DNA of 64,000 bases, taken from contig CP107216.1 in the NCBI GenBank assembly GCA_025757645.1, positions 929,501 through 993,500 of the forward strand, given 5' to 3'. Below, one piece after another: positions 44,587 to 53,064 of the stretch (its first letter is position 1; each line of letters starts with the position of its first letter). The DNA comes from Clostridiales bacterium. GTDB taxonomy: Bacteria > Bacillota > Clostridia > Oscillospirales > Oscillospiraceae. Under the pieces are notes generated by a model. The model did no database searches and was not told the origin of the DNA. It was given only the letters and a program-made list of their open reading frames with translations. The translations under genes and the position numbers were made by a program.

Positions 44587-45432
44587 TTACAGTCCCATCA
44601 TTTCTCTGACAACACGGTCTGCCATTTTGACTGCGCCGACGAGCACCAGCATATTGAAAACCAACTCGCCCACATACGACCACACCTGTGTCACCGCCGC
44701 CGCATCGGGATCGGCGACGGGCGGGCTGGATGCAAACAGCGAGAAGATGATGCAGGCAAGCACGATGATCGCGCCCTCCAAGCACACGGCAGCATAACTC
44801 TTGATAAAGCTCTTGCCGATGTTCTGCGACGGCTCGCCCGCAAAGGCCGAGAGCGGGACCGGTGCAATGGCCGTGTAGAGATAGAGCTTGAAAAATCTGC
44901 CGTACACAGTCATGATCATGATAAACGACAAGACCGTAATGAACAGCCCGCCGATCAAGGTCACTGCCCACAATGGGATGCTTTCAAAAAAGCCGCAGTC
45001 CTCCACGGCGGTCACGATTTCGGCGGGCAGCACGGTTTCCTGCGCCGCGCCAAAACCTGCGGCGTTCATGATGGTGGAGATCAGCCCCTGCACGATGTTG
45101 AACAGAGCGGTCATCAGTTCTAAGCCGTATGTGACGGCGGCTTTGGCGAGGGCAAAGCGGATGAACACTTTCAGGGCGTGCTCCGGCCGCTTCAGCTCCG
45201 CAAAGCTGCCGCAGGTTTTCATCACACCCACCACAAAGAACAAAACAAGCAGCGCAAGGCCGATGGCCTGCACCGCACCGTGGATGCCGACAATCACATT
45301 CCAGATCGTGCCGCCCTTGAACTGTTCCGGTGACTGCGTAATGAGCTGCCATATCTCCGCCAGCTTTTCGTTCCAAGTTTCGAGTGCGTTTTCGAGATTC
45401 TGTACGACCCAGTTATCCGACATTCGGCTCAC
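44587..45432 (-). CDS. VirB6/TrbL-like conjugation channel protein
   Basis: The 281-residue protein has about six membrane helices, among them VQAIGLALLVLFFVVGVM, VTLIGGLFITVLSFIMIMTVYG and LEGAIIVLACIIFSLFA. This is the plan of CD0411-type VirB6/TrbL proteins in clostridial elements, which form part of the transfer channel. Its start overlaps the end of the MT-A70 gene by 20 bases. The amphipathic N-terminus (VVQNLENALETWNEKLAEIWQ) is typical. Confidence 0.9.
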   Translation of the reverse strand: MSRMSDNWVVQNLENALETWNEKLAEIWQLITQSPEQFKGGTIWNVIVGIHGAVQAIGLALLVLFFVVGVMKTCGSFAELKRPEHALKVFIRFALAKAAVTYGLELMTALFNIVQGLISTIMNAAGFGAAQETVLPAEIVTAVEDCGFFESIPLWAVTLIGGLFITVLSFIMIMTVYGRFFKLYLYTAIAPVPLSAFAGEPSQNIGKSFIKSYAAVCLEGAIIVLACIIFSLFASSPPVADPDAAAVTQVWSYVGELVFNMLVLVGAVKMADRVVREMMGL

Positions 45433-45979
45433 CTCCCGTCAGCGCAACATCACAGGCAACCTCGTTGCCCCAAACATCCCATCCGTCCGCTTTCTGACGG
45501 GCGAACAGTTCAATGCGGGGCAGATCGCCCATCAGCTCGACGATGCGCCGCCGCGCTTCTTCTGGCTTCTTGCTGTGTTCCTCAATGTGGGAGAGGATGA
45601 CTTGATGCACACCGGCCGAGCGGCGTTTGGGGTGTCCTTTGGTGGCAAGCATACAGAACTCCGCATTGGCTCTCGTCCAGTGTCCCATGCCCCAAAACAG
45701 ACTGTCGGACTTGCGGTTCTGCTTGATCCATACGAAAGCCACCGTCTTATACGAAAAGCCCCATGCACGCATGACCGAAAAGCAGTCGTGCAGCAGCGGG
45801 ATCGTTGTCCATAGAAACAATACACAGTCATCGGCGGCCAGCGTGCCGACCGGCAGCGCCCGTATATCTTCCAGTTCCATTGTCGGGTAGTGGGATTCGG
45901 CTGAGCGGCCAAGCCCCTTTTTAGAATAGACCTTGTACCGCCAAGGCGGGTCTGCGTAAATAATGCTGTATTTCTTCAC
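45413..45979 (-). CDS. MT-A70 family DNA adenine methyltransferase
   Basis: From the GTG at 45979 after AAAGGAGGAAGCT, the protein is 188 residues. The catalytic DPPW is in YSIIYADPPWRYKVYSKKGLG (residues 3-23). TRANAEFCMLATKGHPKRRSAGVHQVI and PRIELFARQKADGWDVWGNE are the conserved C-terminal motifs of MT-A70 proteins. It would methylate N6 of adenine, probably protecting incoming element DNA from host restriction. It sits inside the tra operon, upstream of the VirB6-like gene. The frame runs further upstream without start signals. Confidence 0.92.
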   Translation of the reverse strand: MKKYSIIYADPPWRYKVYSKKGLGRSAESHYPTMELEDIRALPVGTLAADDCVLFLWTTIPLLHDCFSVMRAWGFSYKTVAFVWIKQNRKSDSLFWGMGHWTRANAEFCMLATKGHPKRRSAGVHQVILSHIEEHSKKPEEARRRIVELMGDLPRIELFARQKADGWDVWGNEVACDVALTGGEPNVG

Positions 45980-46041
45980 AGCTTCCTCCTTTCCGGCAAA
46001 TAGGGGCAGGCCGAAGTGACCTGCCCCGTGCACCGTATCAT

Positions 46042-46257
46042 TTATCTGCTGTCCCGGTCGGGCGAACTGCGAATCACGCCGTACACATCGTCTACAAAGT
46101 AGCGCCCGGCAAAGGGATTGAATATGGCGTGGCACTTCACACCGTTGTATTCGGCAAGGTAATCGTTGTCCCCGATGCGTTTGAGGATCGTCGCCTCACC
46201 AAGCACATGGGTTTCTCCCTGTTTCAGAGAGTGGATATAACACTCGCACTTTTCCAT
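46042..46257 (-). CDS. Small conjugation-module protein of unknown function
   Basis: The 71-residue protein starts after AAAGGAGGCCGCAA with MEKCECYIHSLKQGETHVLG. It continues with a beta-rich stretch (YLAEYNGVKCHAIFNPFAGRYFVDDVYG). No membrane helix is present. It sits between the Maff2 gene and the methyltransferase in the tra operon. I do not recognise a function. Confidence 0.7.
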   Translation of the reverse strand: MEKCECYIHSLKQGETHVLGEATILKRIGDNDYLAEYNGVKCHAIFNPFAGRYFVDDVYGVIRSSPDRDSR

Positions 46258-46270
46258 TTGCGGCCTCCTT

Positions 46271-46615
46271 TCAGCCCGTGATTAGGTTGAGAATTTCTTT
46301 GGCAAAGGTGATGACGATGCCGCCCGCAAGGGTGAGAAAGCCGTTGCTGCGCTGGCTGGGGTCGTGGGACTGGAACGAAAGTCCCACCTGCACGATGCCC
46401 CAGCCGAGCAGGATCAGCCCGACCGCACGGATCAGACCGAAAATGAAATCGCTCAGGTTGTTCACGACGGCGATTGGGTCATTGGCGGCAAAGGCCGGGA
46501 CGGAGCAGCCGAGCACAAGAGCGACTGACAGCACAGCGGCGCAGTAGAAACGAACGCCCTTTCTGACCTTGCCGGGCACGGGCAGCTTGTTTGAGGCCTT
46601 TTTGGTGTTCTTCAT
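46271..46615 (-). CDS. Maff2-family pilin-like (VirB2-type) protein
   Basis: The 114-residue protein has a basic start, a signal peptide (FYCAAVLSVALVLGCSVPAFAAN) and two further hydrophobic helices (FIFGLIRAVGLILLGWGIVQVGL and GFLTLAGGIVITFAKEILNLI). This is the Maff2 family pattern, comparable in size and layout to VirB2 pilins. It lies directly behind virD4 with its own AGGAGGATG site. Confidence 0.88.
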   Translation of the reverse strand: MKNTKKASNKLPVPGKVRKGVRFYCAAVLSVALVLGCSVPAFAANDPIAVVNNLSDFIFGLIRAVGLILLGWGIVQVGLSFQSHDPSQRSNGFLTLAGGIVITFAKEILNLITG

Positions 46616-46638
46616 AGGTTCATCCTCCTTGAATTGAA

Positions 46639-48420
46639 TTAAAAAAGAGCCTCTATATCCTCATCGGAAAGAAGCTCATAATCGGGTATGGGTTCATTGA
46701 ATTCAAACAGCGTTTCGGCGGCAGCACCTGCAAACGAGAGCGTCGCAACGGCATTTTCCGTCCCGCCGTGTTCATAGGGTGCTGCGCCGCCGTCCTCGGT
46801 CAGCGCAATGTTCGGGTGTTTCAGAATGTCGTATTTTTCGTCCATCACTGGGCGCTCACCACGGATAAACAAAAGGGCGTAACGGTTGTCCAGCATACGC
46901 ACCTCGTCCGGCATCAGAAGCTCTCTGCCGCTGATCTGATAGTTCGTGCTGTAATTGCCGTTGCGCCCGGATGATTTGCCGTAGGTGTTGGTGTCGATGG
47001 TGGATTTGCCGAGATAGGATTCCGAGATCAGCTTGTGGGTCGAAGTTTCGTTGCCGCCGAGATAAAGGAACTCATCGCAGTTGCCGAGGATCGACTCCCA
47101 TTCCTTTTCAAACAGCGCTTTGAGTGCCGCTACATTTTGCAGAATGATCGATACATACACATTGCGGGAACGCATGACCGCAAGGATCTTGGAGAAATCC
47201 TCCGGCAAGCTGACATTGCTGAACTCGTCCATCAAGAAGTGAACGGGAACGGGCAGACTGCCGCCGTATTTGTGGTCGGCCAGATAGAATAGCTGCTGAA
47301 AAAGCTGGGTATAAAGGATGCTGACCAAAAAGTTAAAGCTGGTGTCATTGTCGGGGATCAGGGCAAAGAGCGCCACTTTCTTTTCACCGAGGGACGGCAG
47401 ATCCAGCTCGTCCGTGGCGGTCAGCGCCGCCAGCGAGGACAGATTGAATTTCTCTAACCTCGCCGCCAGCGTGATCTGAATGGATTTCAGCGTTTTGGCG
47501 CTGCCGGAATGATAGTCCTTGTAATATTTCACGGCGATATGGTCGGGCTCCCGCATTTCCAGCCGCTCAAACAGCTCGTCCAGCGGCGAAGTGTATTCGT
47601 CACAGTCCTCCCGCACATCCGCCGCACGCAGCATCTCCATGACCATCGGGAAATTCTGCTCGTCGGGCGGCGCTTCATATTTCAGATAGAAAATGAGCGC
47701 CAGCAGGAGCATAGATGCGGCGGTGTCCCAAAATGGATCGTTGGACTGACTGCCTTTCGGCGTGGTGCTTTTGAACAGGTTGGTCACAAGCCGCTGCACA
47801 TCATTGTCGTCCCGCAGGTAGACAAACGGATTGTAGCAGTGGCTTTTCTCCATATTCAGAAGATCCAGCACCCGCACCTCATAGCCCTTTTGCCGCAGCA
47901 GGTGTCCCGTGTTTCGCAGCAGCTCACCCTTCGGGTCCAGCACGGTAAAGCTCGTGTTTGCCTGACACAGATTCGGCTTTGCGAAAAACCTCGTCTTGCC
48001 TGCGCCGCTGCCGCCGACCACGACCGTATTGAGATTGCGGCAGTGCTTTCGCCCGTCCAGTCCCATACGGACATTCTGCGTGAAGATCTTGTTGTCCTCC
48101 GGCTCGGCTGCCCGGTATTTTCGGTTGACGGTTCGGGCAGAGCCCCACTTGGCCGAACCGTATTCCTCGCCACGGCGGTAATTGCGGCGAGACGATAGAA
48201 TGACACCCGCCGCAAGCCCGTAAGCGCAGAGCAGAACGAGGACAGTTTTCAGACTGTCCCCGCAAAGCTCGATGTGAAACGGGTCGTTCATCACCGCGGG
48301 AAACCGGGCGACGATCTTCGGCAGACCGCCGTGGGCGGCGGGGGCAATCAGCAGTCCCAGCCACACCACGGGGAGAATACCGAACAGGCAGAGGACAAGA
48401 GGGTTATTCTCTCGCTTCAT
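46639..48420 (-). CDS. VirD4/TraG type IV coupling protein
   Basis: The 593-residue coupling ATPase brings the relaxase-DNA complex to the channel. Two N-terminal membrane helices (LVLCLFGILPVVWLGLLIAPA and LKTVLVLLCAYGLAAGVILS) anchor it. Walker A is VVVGGSGAGKTRFFAKPNL (near residue 135) and Walker B is VPVHFLMDEFSNVSL (near 395). FTVLDPKGELLRNTGHLL is a family signature. The acidic tail EPIPDYELLSDEDIEALF is typical of the Gram-positive form. It overlaps the small upstream gene by 17 bases. Confidence 0.96.
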   Translation of the reverse strand: MKRENNPLVLCLFGILPVVWLGLLIAPAAHGGLPKIVARFPAVMNDPFHIELCGDSLKTVLVLLCAYGLAAGVILSSRRNYRRGEEYGSAKWGSARTVNRKYRAAEPEDNKIFTQNVRMGLDGRKHCRNLNTVVVGGSGAGKTRFFAKPNLCQANTSFTVLDPKGELLRNTGHLLRQKGYEVRVLDLLNMEKSHCYNPFVYLRDDNDVQRLVTNLFKSTTPKGSQSNDPFWDTAASMLLLALIFYLKYEAPPDEQNFPMVMEMLRAADVREDCDEYTSPLDELFERLEMREPDHIAVKYYKDYHSGSAKTLKSIQITLAARLEKFNLSSLAALTATDELDLPSLGEKKVALFALIPDNDTSFNFLVSILYTQLFQQLFYLADHKYGGSLPVPVHFLMDEFSNVSLPEDFSKILAVMRSRNVYVSIILQNVAALKALFEKEWESILGNCDEFLYLGGNETSTHKLISESYLGKSTIDTNTYGKSSGRNGNYSTNYQISGRELLMPDEVRMLDNRYALLFIRGERPVMDEKYDILKHPNIALTEDGGAAPYEHGGTENAVATLSFAGAAAETLFEFNEPIPDYELLSDEDIEALF

Positions 48421-48604
48421 CGTTTCGGCACCTTACCTTCTTTGCGGGGGCATCGATCACCTTCAAAAGAACTTCGTCAACAATGTCGGTGGGGCGTTCT
48501 TCCTCCAGCAGATCATTCCGCATTTCATTGAGGGCATTGACCACAACGCCGTGCTCATAGCGGTCAAGAGTCAATACCCGTTTTTCCTGTTTCCCCATAT
48601 TCAT
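48404..48604 (-). CDS. Small acidic conjugation-module protein
   Basis: The 66-residue protein MNMGKQEKRVLTLDRYEHGVVVNALNEMRNDLL... is a helical, charged protein overlapping the genes on both sides (4 and 17 bases). This type of short gene is regularly found before virD4 in Tn1549-like elements. Its function is unknown. The second Met (MGKQ) is an alternative start. Confidence 0.75.
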   Translation of the reverse strand: MNMGKQEKRVLTLDRYEHGVVVNALNEMRNDLLEEERPTDIVDEVLLKVIDAPAKKVRCRNDEARE

Positions 48605-49488
48605 CGCTCCTGTTCGCTTAGGCGGGGTGCTTTGCTCTGTTCCAGCGACCGCATCATCCTTGCGGAAATATCATAGGCGGTGTCCCGGATGTCGGTCAGC
48701 TCAGCATGAATCGTCTGCGGGTCATCGGTGCGCAGAAAGTCGGCAGGCGTTTCAAAGGCATAGCCGCTCACCTCCACACCGAACTCTTTGCCAAGGATAT
48801 AGGAAACGCACCGCGCCTTGAAACCGGTATTTTCTTCGGTGTATTCCTCGCCGGTCCGGTCAAGCTCCGCCTGCGCCAGCGCTTTGGACAGTCCGCAGAA
48901 AAGGTCGTTTGCCGACAAGCCACGGCGGACAAAAACGGCGTTCTGCTCACGGTCATACACGGCATCGATGCCATTCGGCAGCTCATCCACGGACTGCACC
49001 GGCGTAGGACGCTTGTAGATCAGGGCATTCAGCAGCGCCCGTGCGTCATGGGAAACCGCCTGCGGCGTTCTCGTCCAGGCAGTGGTCTGCGAAATGTCAT
49101 AGACCCGCTTGATGTTGTAGGACACGCCGATGCTGCCATCGTCACGGGTGTACTCGCCGTTGGACTCGACAATCTTGATGGGGCGGCCAAATTCCTGCCG
49201 CTTGATATACACGCCCTGATCCCGCCAGAAATCTTTGTCGCCCAGTCTGCGGGCGTCCGGCTTCGTGGCAAGGATCAGCAGGGCGTTGGTAGCAGAGTAG
49301 TTGCGGAAAGCCGCCTGCACATCCAGATAATCACGGAATTTGCTGCCGTCTGTGCAGATCGTCTCGGCGGTGGCATCGGCCAGAGCATAAACCTCGTCAC
49401 GCTCCGCCTTTTTCTTCGCCGCCCACGCCTCCTTGTCAAATTCGTCGGTCTGCGGGACAGATTCAAAAATATCGTCAAAATTGCTCAT
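48601..49488 (-). CDS. ArdC-like single-stranded DNA-binding protein
   Basis: The 295-residue protein contains an ArdC N-terminal-type domain: FRDYLDVQAAFRNYSATNALLILATKPDARRLGDKDFWRDQGVYIKR and RVYDISQTTA. The C-terminal part has FCGLSKALAQAELDRT and AVFVRRGLSANDL, like the metalloprotease-like half of such proteins, but no HExxH is visible. ArdC proteins bind single-stranded DNA and counter restriction of transferred DNA. The gene lies between pcfB and the small gene before virD4. Confidence 0.75.
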   Translation of the reverse strand: MSNFDDIFESVPQTDEFDKEAWAAKKKAERDEVYALADATAETICTDGSKFRDYLDVQAAFRNYSATNALLILATKPDARRLGDKDFWRDQGVYIKRQEFGRPIKIVESNGEYTRDDGSIGVSYNIKRVYDISQTTAWTRTPQAVSHDARALLNALIYKRPTPVQSVDELPNGIDAVYDREQNAVFVRRGLSANDLFCGLSKALAQAELDRTGEEYTEENTGFKARCVSYILGKEFGVEVSGYAFETPADFLRTDDPQTIHAELTDIRDTAYDISARMMRSLEQSKAPRLSEQER

Positions 49489-49491
49489 CGG

Positions 49492-50295
49492 TCATCGCTC
49501 CTTTGCTTTCTTCGGTTTCTTTCGGGAGGGCTGTTTGTGGGTGGTGGTCGGCTGTTTTTTCGGCTCTTTCGCCGGGGTGGGTTCGGAAATGCCCGGCCCT
49601 GCCGCCTCTTTCTGCCTGCTCTCCCGGATTTCCCGCAATTCCTCACGGACAGAGGGGCGTTCTTCGGAAAATTTAGCAGTACCCTCGGCGGTTCTGCTTT
49701 GCTTCTCGGAGGTAGGCGCGGACGGACGGGATTTCTCCGTCTTTGCCGCCGCAGGGTTTGGGGATGCGTGCTTCTCCTTTTGGACGGGTGCGCCCAGCAG
49801 GTCATCCAGCAGGCGGTCATCTGCCGCCTTGTCGGGCTTCTCCTGCTCAGGGGCGGACGGGCCGGTTTTGTCCGCCTTGGCCTGCTCGATGTCCCGCTTG
49901 ATGGAAACGGTATCGACCGTCGCCAGCTTGAACCGCTCCACGATGCGGTTGATCTTGGACGCATCCTCGGCACGCACCATAATGTCTACCATACCGTCGG
50001 CGGAACGCTCTTTCCCCCGCAGGGCGCAGTAGACAACACCGTACCGCTTGGCCTCGGTCGCAAACTGTTTCAGATGCTCCTCGCTGACGGTGAACACTTT
50101 CAGCTCCTTGCCGCTTTTGAGCATGGCAGAAAGCCGCTGGTGGCCTTTGGTTTTGTTCTTATCTCGGTTTTTCCAGACAGCATAGAGCATGGCGGCAATA
50201 TTCTTTGCCGCCGAGCCGGTCAGCTTCAGGGCAACTTCCGTACCCTCCAAGCTGATCCGCACGACTTGCTCCGCTGCGTCACCGGAATTGTACAT
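49492..50295 (-). CDS. DUF3801/PcfB-family conjugation protein
   Basis: From the ATG at 50295 (after AAAGGAGAAAACC) the protein is 267 residues. The N-terminal 150 residues match DUF3801: EQVVRISLEGTEVALKLTGSAAKNIAAMLYAVWKN and ASKINRIVERFKLATVDTVS. The C-terminal half is a low-complexity Pro/Lys/Glu tail ending KKPKKAKER. PcfB works with the coupling protein and relaxase to dock DNA for transfer. It overlaps the relaxase end by 17 bases. Confidence 0.9.
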   Translation of the reverse strand: MYNSGDAAEQVVRISLEGTEVALKLTGSAAKNIAAMLYAVWKNRDKNKTKGHQRLSAMLKSGKELKVFTVSEEHLKQFATEAKRYGVVYCALRGKERSADGMVDIMVRAEDASKINRIVERFKLATVDTVSIKRDIEQAKADKTGPSAPEQEKPDKAADDRLLDDLLGAPVQKEKHASPNPAAAKTEKSRPSAPTSEKQSRTAEGTAKFSEERPSVREELREIRESRQKEAAGPGISEPTPAKEPKKQPTTTHKQPSRKKPKKAKER

Positions 50296-51700
50296 GGTCG
50301 GTTTTCTCCTTTCTTTCGGGTTGCTCGTTCTCACGGACGGCTTTGATTTTCTCTTGGATCACGCCGGAACGCTCGGCAATGCTGTTACATAAAACCACCT
50401 CCTTCCGCAGTGCGGCAAGTTCTTTGGAAAGTGCGTCGATCTGCGCTTTGACCTCCGCTGCCTTTTCAAGGTCGGACTTCACCGCCGCCGTTCGCTGTAA
50501 TTTATAGAGTTGCTTTCGGTCGGCGGTCAGAACTTCGATTTTTCCGTTCACCTCGTCACGGTAGCAAAAAAGCTGCTCGGCGGTATCGATCCGATGACCT
50601 ACGATCAGCCTTGTTTCGGCGGTGATAGCATCCAGCTTCAGCAGATCCTCCCGCAAGAGAAAGTGCAGCCGTTTTCTGCTTTGCTGCGGGCGGTTCTTCG
50701 GGAAGATGCCCAGCAGATAGCAGTAGTGAACATACAGCGCCCGAAAGCCGGTCAGTTTCCGGGCGGTTTTCAAGCCGCCGATCAGCCTGACCCGCAGAAT
50801 CTCCGGTGTTTGTTTCGGCTTTTCCCGTTCGGGGCGGCTCTGGGATAAAATGCGCCTGCGGATGTTATCCAAAGAGTAGTCCTCACCAAAATTGCGCATC
50901 AGGCGCACAAATCGCTCCTTGCCCGGCGGTCTGACCGAAATATCCTTGCCGATCTTCACCGCATAGCCCTTTTTCCGCAGAGCGTCAAAAAACTGCCGCT
51001 CGGTCATGGCCTGCCGTATTGCCTCATCGATGTCAGAGCGGATCAGCCCACGCCAAGTGGGGCGCTGTTCCTGCTCGGCACGCCATTCGCCGTATTGCTT
51101 GCCCCGACCTTGCCGTGGATGCTCGATCACCGACAGCCCGTATTCCCGGCAAAGCTCATCGGAAACCGCCTGCATCTCGTGATAGTCCTTGCGTGTGCGA
51201 TGGTATTTGATGCCGTCCGCAAAGGAAACTGTGTTGACGACAAAGTGATTGTGCAGATGATTTTCTTTGTCAAGGTGGGTGGCGACGATCACCTGATAGC
51301 GGTCGCCCCAGAGCCGGGTCGCCAGCTTTACGCCGATCTCATGCGCCAGTTCCGGCGTGGCCTCGCCGGGGGCAAAGGACTGATAACCGTGGTAGGCCAC
51401 TGTGCCGTTCTCCTTGCCGAACCGCTTTTTCACAGCCAGCATTTCATCACGGGCAGTGGCGGGAGAGCAGTTGATGCCCGACACGAAGCGGTGGAGCGGT
51501 GCGTCGTCCTCACTGCCCGTTTCCTGTGTTTTCTCGGAATTGACAGCATAGCGGATCACATCAGAAAGCTGCTGCCCGTCCTGCTCGGTCAGTTCCCGGT
51601 CGGCGTAGAATTTGGGGGTTGCCGTCTTTTCGGGATTTTCCGCATAGATCACCACCTTGCCGAGCCAGCCTTTTACCCGCCATATTGATGTCGTCGCCAT
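50279..51700 (-). CDS. Relaxase/mobilisation nuclease
   Basis: From the ATG at 51700 (GAGGTGACGCTT upstream) the protein is 473 residues; a GTG at 51709 is also possible. The HUH relaxase motif is VIVATHLDKENHLHNHFVVNTVSF (near residues 137-160). The N-terminal VVIYAENPEKT is the family entry, and the catalytic Tyr is likely among the Tyr residues before residue 110. It nicks the origin of transfer and leads the strand into the recipient. The C-terminal half is helical and charged. MobC precedes it in the operon. I could not locate oriT. Confidence 0.94.
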   Translation of the reverse strand: MATTSIWRVKGWLGKVVIYAENPEKTATPKFYADRELTEQDGQQLSDVIRYAVNSEKTQETGSEDDAPLHRFVSGINCSPATARDEMLAVKKRFGKENGTVAYHGYQSFAPGEATPELAHEIGVKLATRLWGDRYQVIVATHLDKENHLHNHFVVNTVSFADGIKYHRTRKDYHEMQAVSDELCREYGLSVIEHPRQGRGKQYGEWRAEQEQRPTWRGLIRSDIDEAIRQAMTERQFFDALRKKGYAVKIGKDISVRPPGKERFVRLMRNFGEDYSLDNIRRRILSQSRPEREKPKQTPEILRVRLIGGLKTARKLTGFRALYVHYCYLLGIFPKNRPQQSRKRLHFLLREDLLKLDAITAETRLIVGHRIDTAEQLFCYRDEVNGKIEVLTADRKQLYKLQRTAAVKSDLEKAAEVKAQIDALSKELAALRKEVVLCNSIAERSGVIQEKIKAVRENEQPERKEKTDHVQFR

Positions 51701-51705
51701 AAGCG

Positions 51706-52035
51706 TCACCTCATCGGGCGGGGCAGAATGACCGCTGCGGTGATTGCCTTGACGGCTTCATCCAGCTTGCGGCAGTTTTCGTCGTACCGCTGCACATCCA
51801 GTGCGTTCAGGGTATGAGCTTTTGCGGCGATCTGATTGAGGTTGTTGCCGATCCCGTGGAGCTCTCGCATCATGGCATAATAGTCGGGCGGCGGGGCGTC
51901 CTGCGGTTCAAGGCCGTTTACCAAGTGCCGAAGATACGCTTCACGGGATAGTCCGCTCTTTTTGACCTTCTTCTGAAACGCCTCGGCCTCTTTCTTGTCT
52001 AGCCAGAATTGAATGTGAACATTGCGTTTTCTCAT
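51706..52035 (-). CDS. MobC-family relaxosome accessory protein
   Basis: The 109-residue protein has a ribbon-helix-helix start (VHIQFWLDKKEAEAFQKKVKKSGLSREAYLRHLVNGL). The MobC helical part follows (HGIGNNLNQIAAKAHTLNALD). It assists the relaxase at oriT. The ATG overlaps the end of the methyltransferase frame by four bases. Confidence 0.93.
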   Translation of the reverse strand: MRKRNVHIQFWLDKKEAEAFQKKVKKSGLSREAYLRHLVNGLEPQDAPPPDYYAMMRELHGIGNNLNQIAAKAHTLNALDVQRYDENCRKLDEAVKAITAAVILPRPMR

Positions 52036-52300
52036 AGGACCTCCTTGTTCAGCTCGTTTTGAATTTCCACGATCCGCTTGCCGACCGCATACACAACGGG
52101 AATCGTTACGCCGTTGCCTGCCTGCTTGTAAAGTTGGGTGTCGGAATTGACGGCGGCTGCCCGGTCAAACATATCGTCCGAAAAACCTTGCAGCCTCCAG
52201 CACTCACGGGGTGTCAGCTTGCGGATGCGTCCGCAGCCAAGCGGCACCACGGCATCGGAGCGAAGTCCGCTCCGTTCAAAATCCGGCAGCTCAAAACGAG
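52032..52300 (-). pseudogene. DNA cytosine methyltransferase, C-terminal remnant
   Basis: Only the last 80 or so codons resemble a C5-cytosine methyltransferase: LTPRECWRLQGFSDDMFDRA (motif IX region) and YKQAGNGVTIPVVYAVGKRIV (motif X). The frame remains open to 52637, but upstream of about 52300 it no longer resembles a methyltransferase. The catalytic PCQ and ENV motifs, and the SAM-binding start, are absent. In related elements an intact methyltransferase precedes mobC, so this marks where the right arm of the element was cut off. Confidence 0.8.
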
Positions 52301-52479
52301 TTGCCGGATTTTTCGTCTGCGCTCCCTTGCTCCTCCTTTTCAACTGCGGCCCGCTGCGCTGGGCTCGCAGTTTATCGGTTTCGTTTTTGCGCTCTTTGCG
52401 ACTTCTCGGGTCTATGATCGAGCCTTGAAAATATGTGATGATCTCAAATTTAAGCCGTAGTGAAAATGAGGGTTTTACA

Positions 52480-52902
52480 ATGAAGGATAATATAATATTC
52501 AGGAAAATATGGCAAGACGATGATGTGATTGAACTGACAGTTGTGTGTTCCTCTCCCATAATCACTGCCACCTCTGAAATATACGTCTCAGATTCTTTGA
52601 TTGATGAATTGATTTCCGAAATTACGAAATTTCTCAACGGGAATAAAGAAGGATTTTGGGCAAACGAAGAGAGGGGAGACGCTTCTACAGCGTGCGTATC
52701 TTTTCGCTTTTTTCGAGAAGACGAGCTGGGGCATATCGCGATAGAAGTGTTTGCGGAGCTGGACGATGGTGGAGACTACAGCAAGCACAACTGCTGCTTT
52801 TTCATTCGGACAGAATATGGTTTGCTCATGAACTTCTGCGATCATTTGGATCAGCTGAAAAACGGTTCCGTTGGATGTGAAATTCGGTTGAATTGTTTTT
52901 AA
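52480..52902 (+). CDS. Orphan immunity-like protein
   Basis: From the ATG at 52480 (after GAGGG) the protein is 140 residues, soluble and acidic. It has VIELTVVCSSPIITATSEIYVSDSLIDELISEITKFLNG and FAELDDGGDYSKHNCCFFIRTEYGLLMNFCDHLDQL. GC content is far below that of the flanking tra and chromosomal genes. It lies just upstream of an RHS scrap and a two-helix immunity-like gene, so it most likely is a left-over immunity gene of a lost cassette. No named family is recognised. Confidence 0.6.
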   Translation: MKDNIIFRKIWQDDDVIELTVVCSSPIITATSEIYVSDSLIDELISEITKFLNGNKEGFWANEERGDASTACVSFRFFREDELGHIAIEVFAELDDGGDYSKHNCCFFIRTEYGLLMNFCDHLDQLKNGSVGCEIRLNCF

Positions 52903-52947
52903 ATATCCAATATTCGTAGCATCTCGAAAAACGGGGCGGTCTCTATC

Positions 52948-53049
52948 CTGTGCTGCTACATTCTCAGCGTGTAGGGTGACGTCACTGCACTGCTCGATTC
53001 TGCCGGTGCGCTGACCTGGGTGTACAACCTACTGTTTTCAAAAAGATAA
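52948..53049 (+). pseudogene. RHS core scrap with internal stop
   Basis: The frame reads LCCYILSV, a TAG stop, then GDVTALLDSAGALTWVYNLL and a stop at 53049. This aligns with the RHS segment LYYYVLNAQGDVIALLNANGKLAASYDYD of the large gene, with TAG in the place of the Gln codon. Only about 75 bases of RHS core remain. It shows that the RHS array once extended to, or was copied to, this side of the tra module. Confidence 0.75.
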
Positions 53050-53064
53050 GGAGGTGTTGACTTT

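Noticed and set aside
52300..52637. Full-length 201-residue cytosine methyltransferase
   Set aside because: The frame is open, but the part upstream of about 52300 lacks the catalytic and SAM-binding motifs and does not resemble the family.
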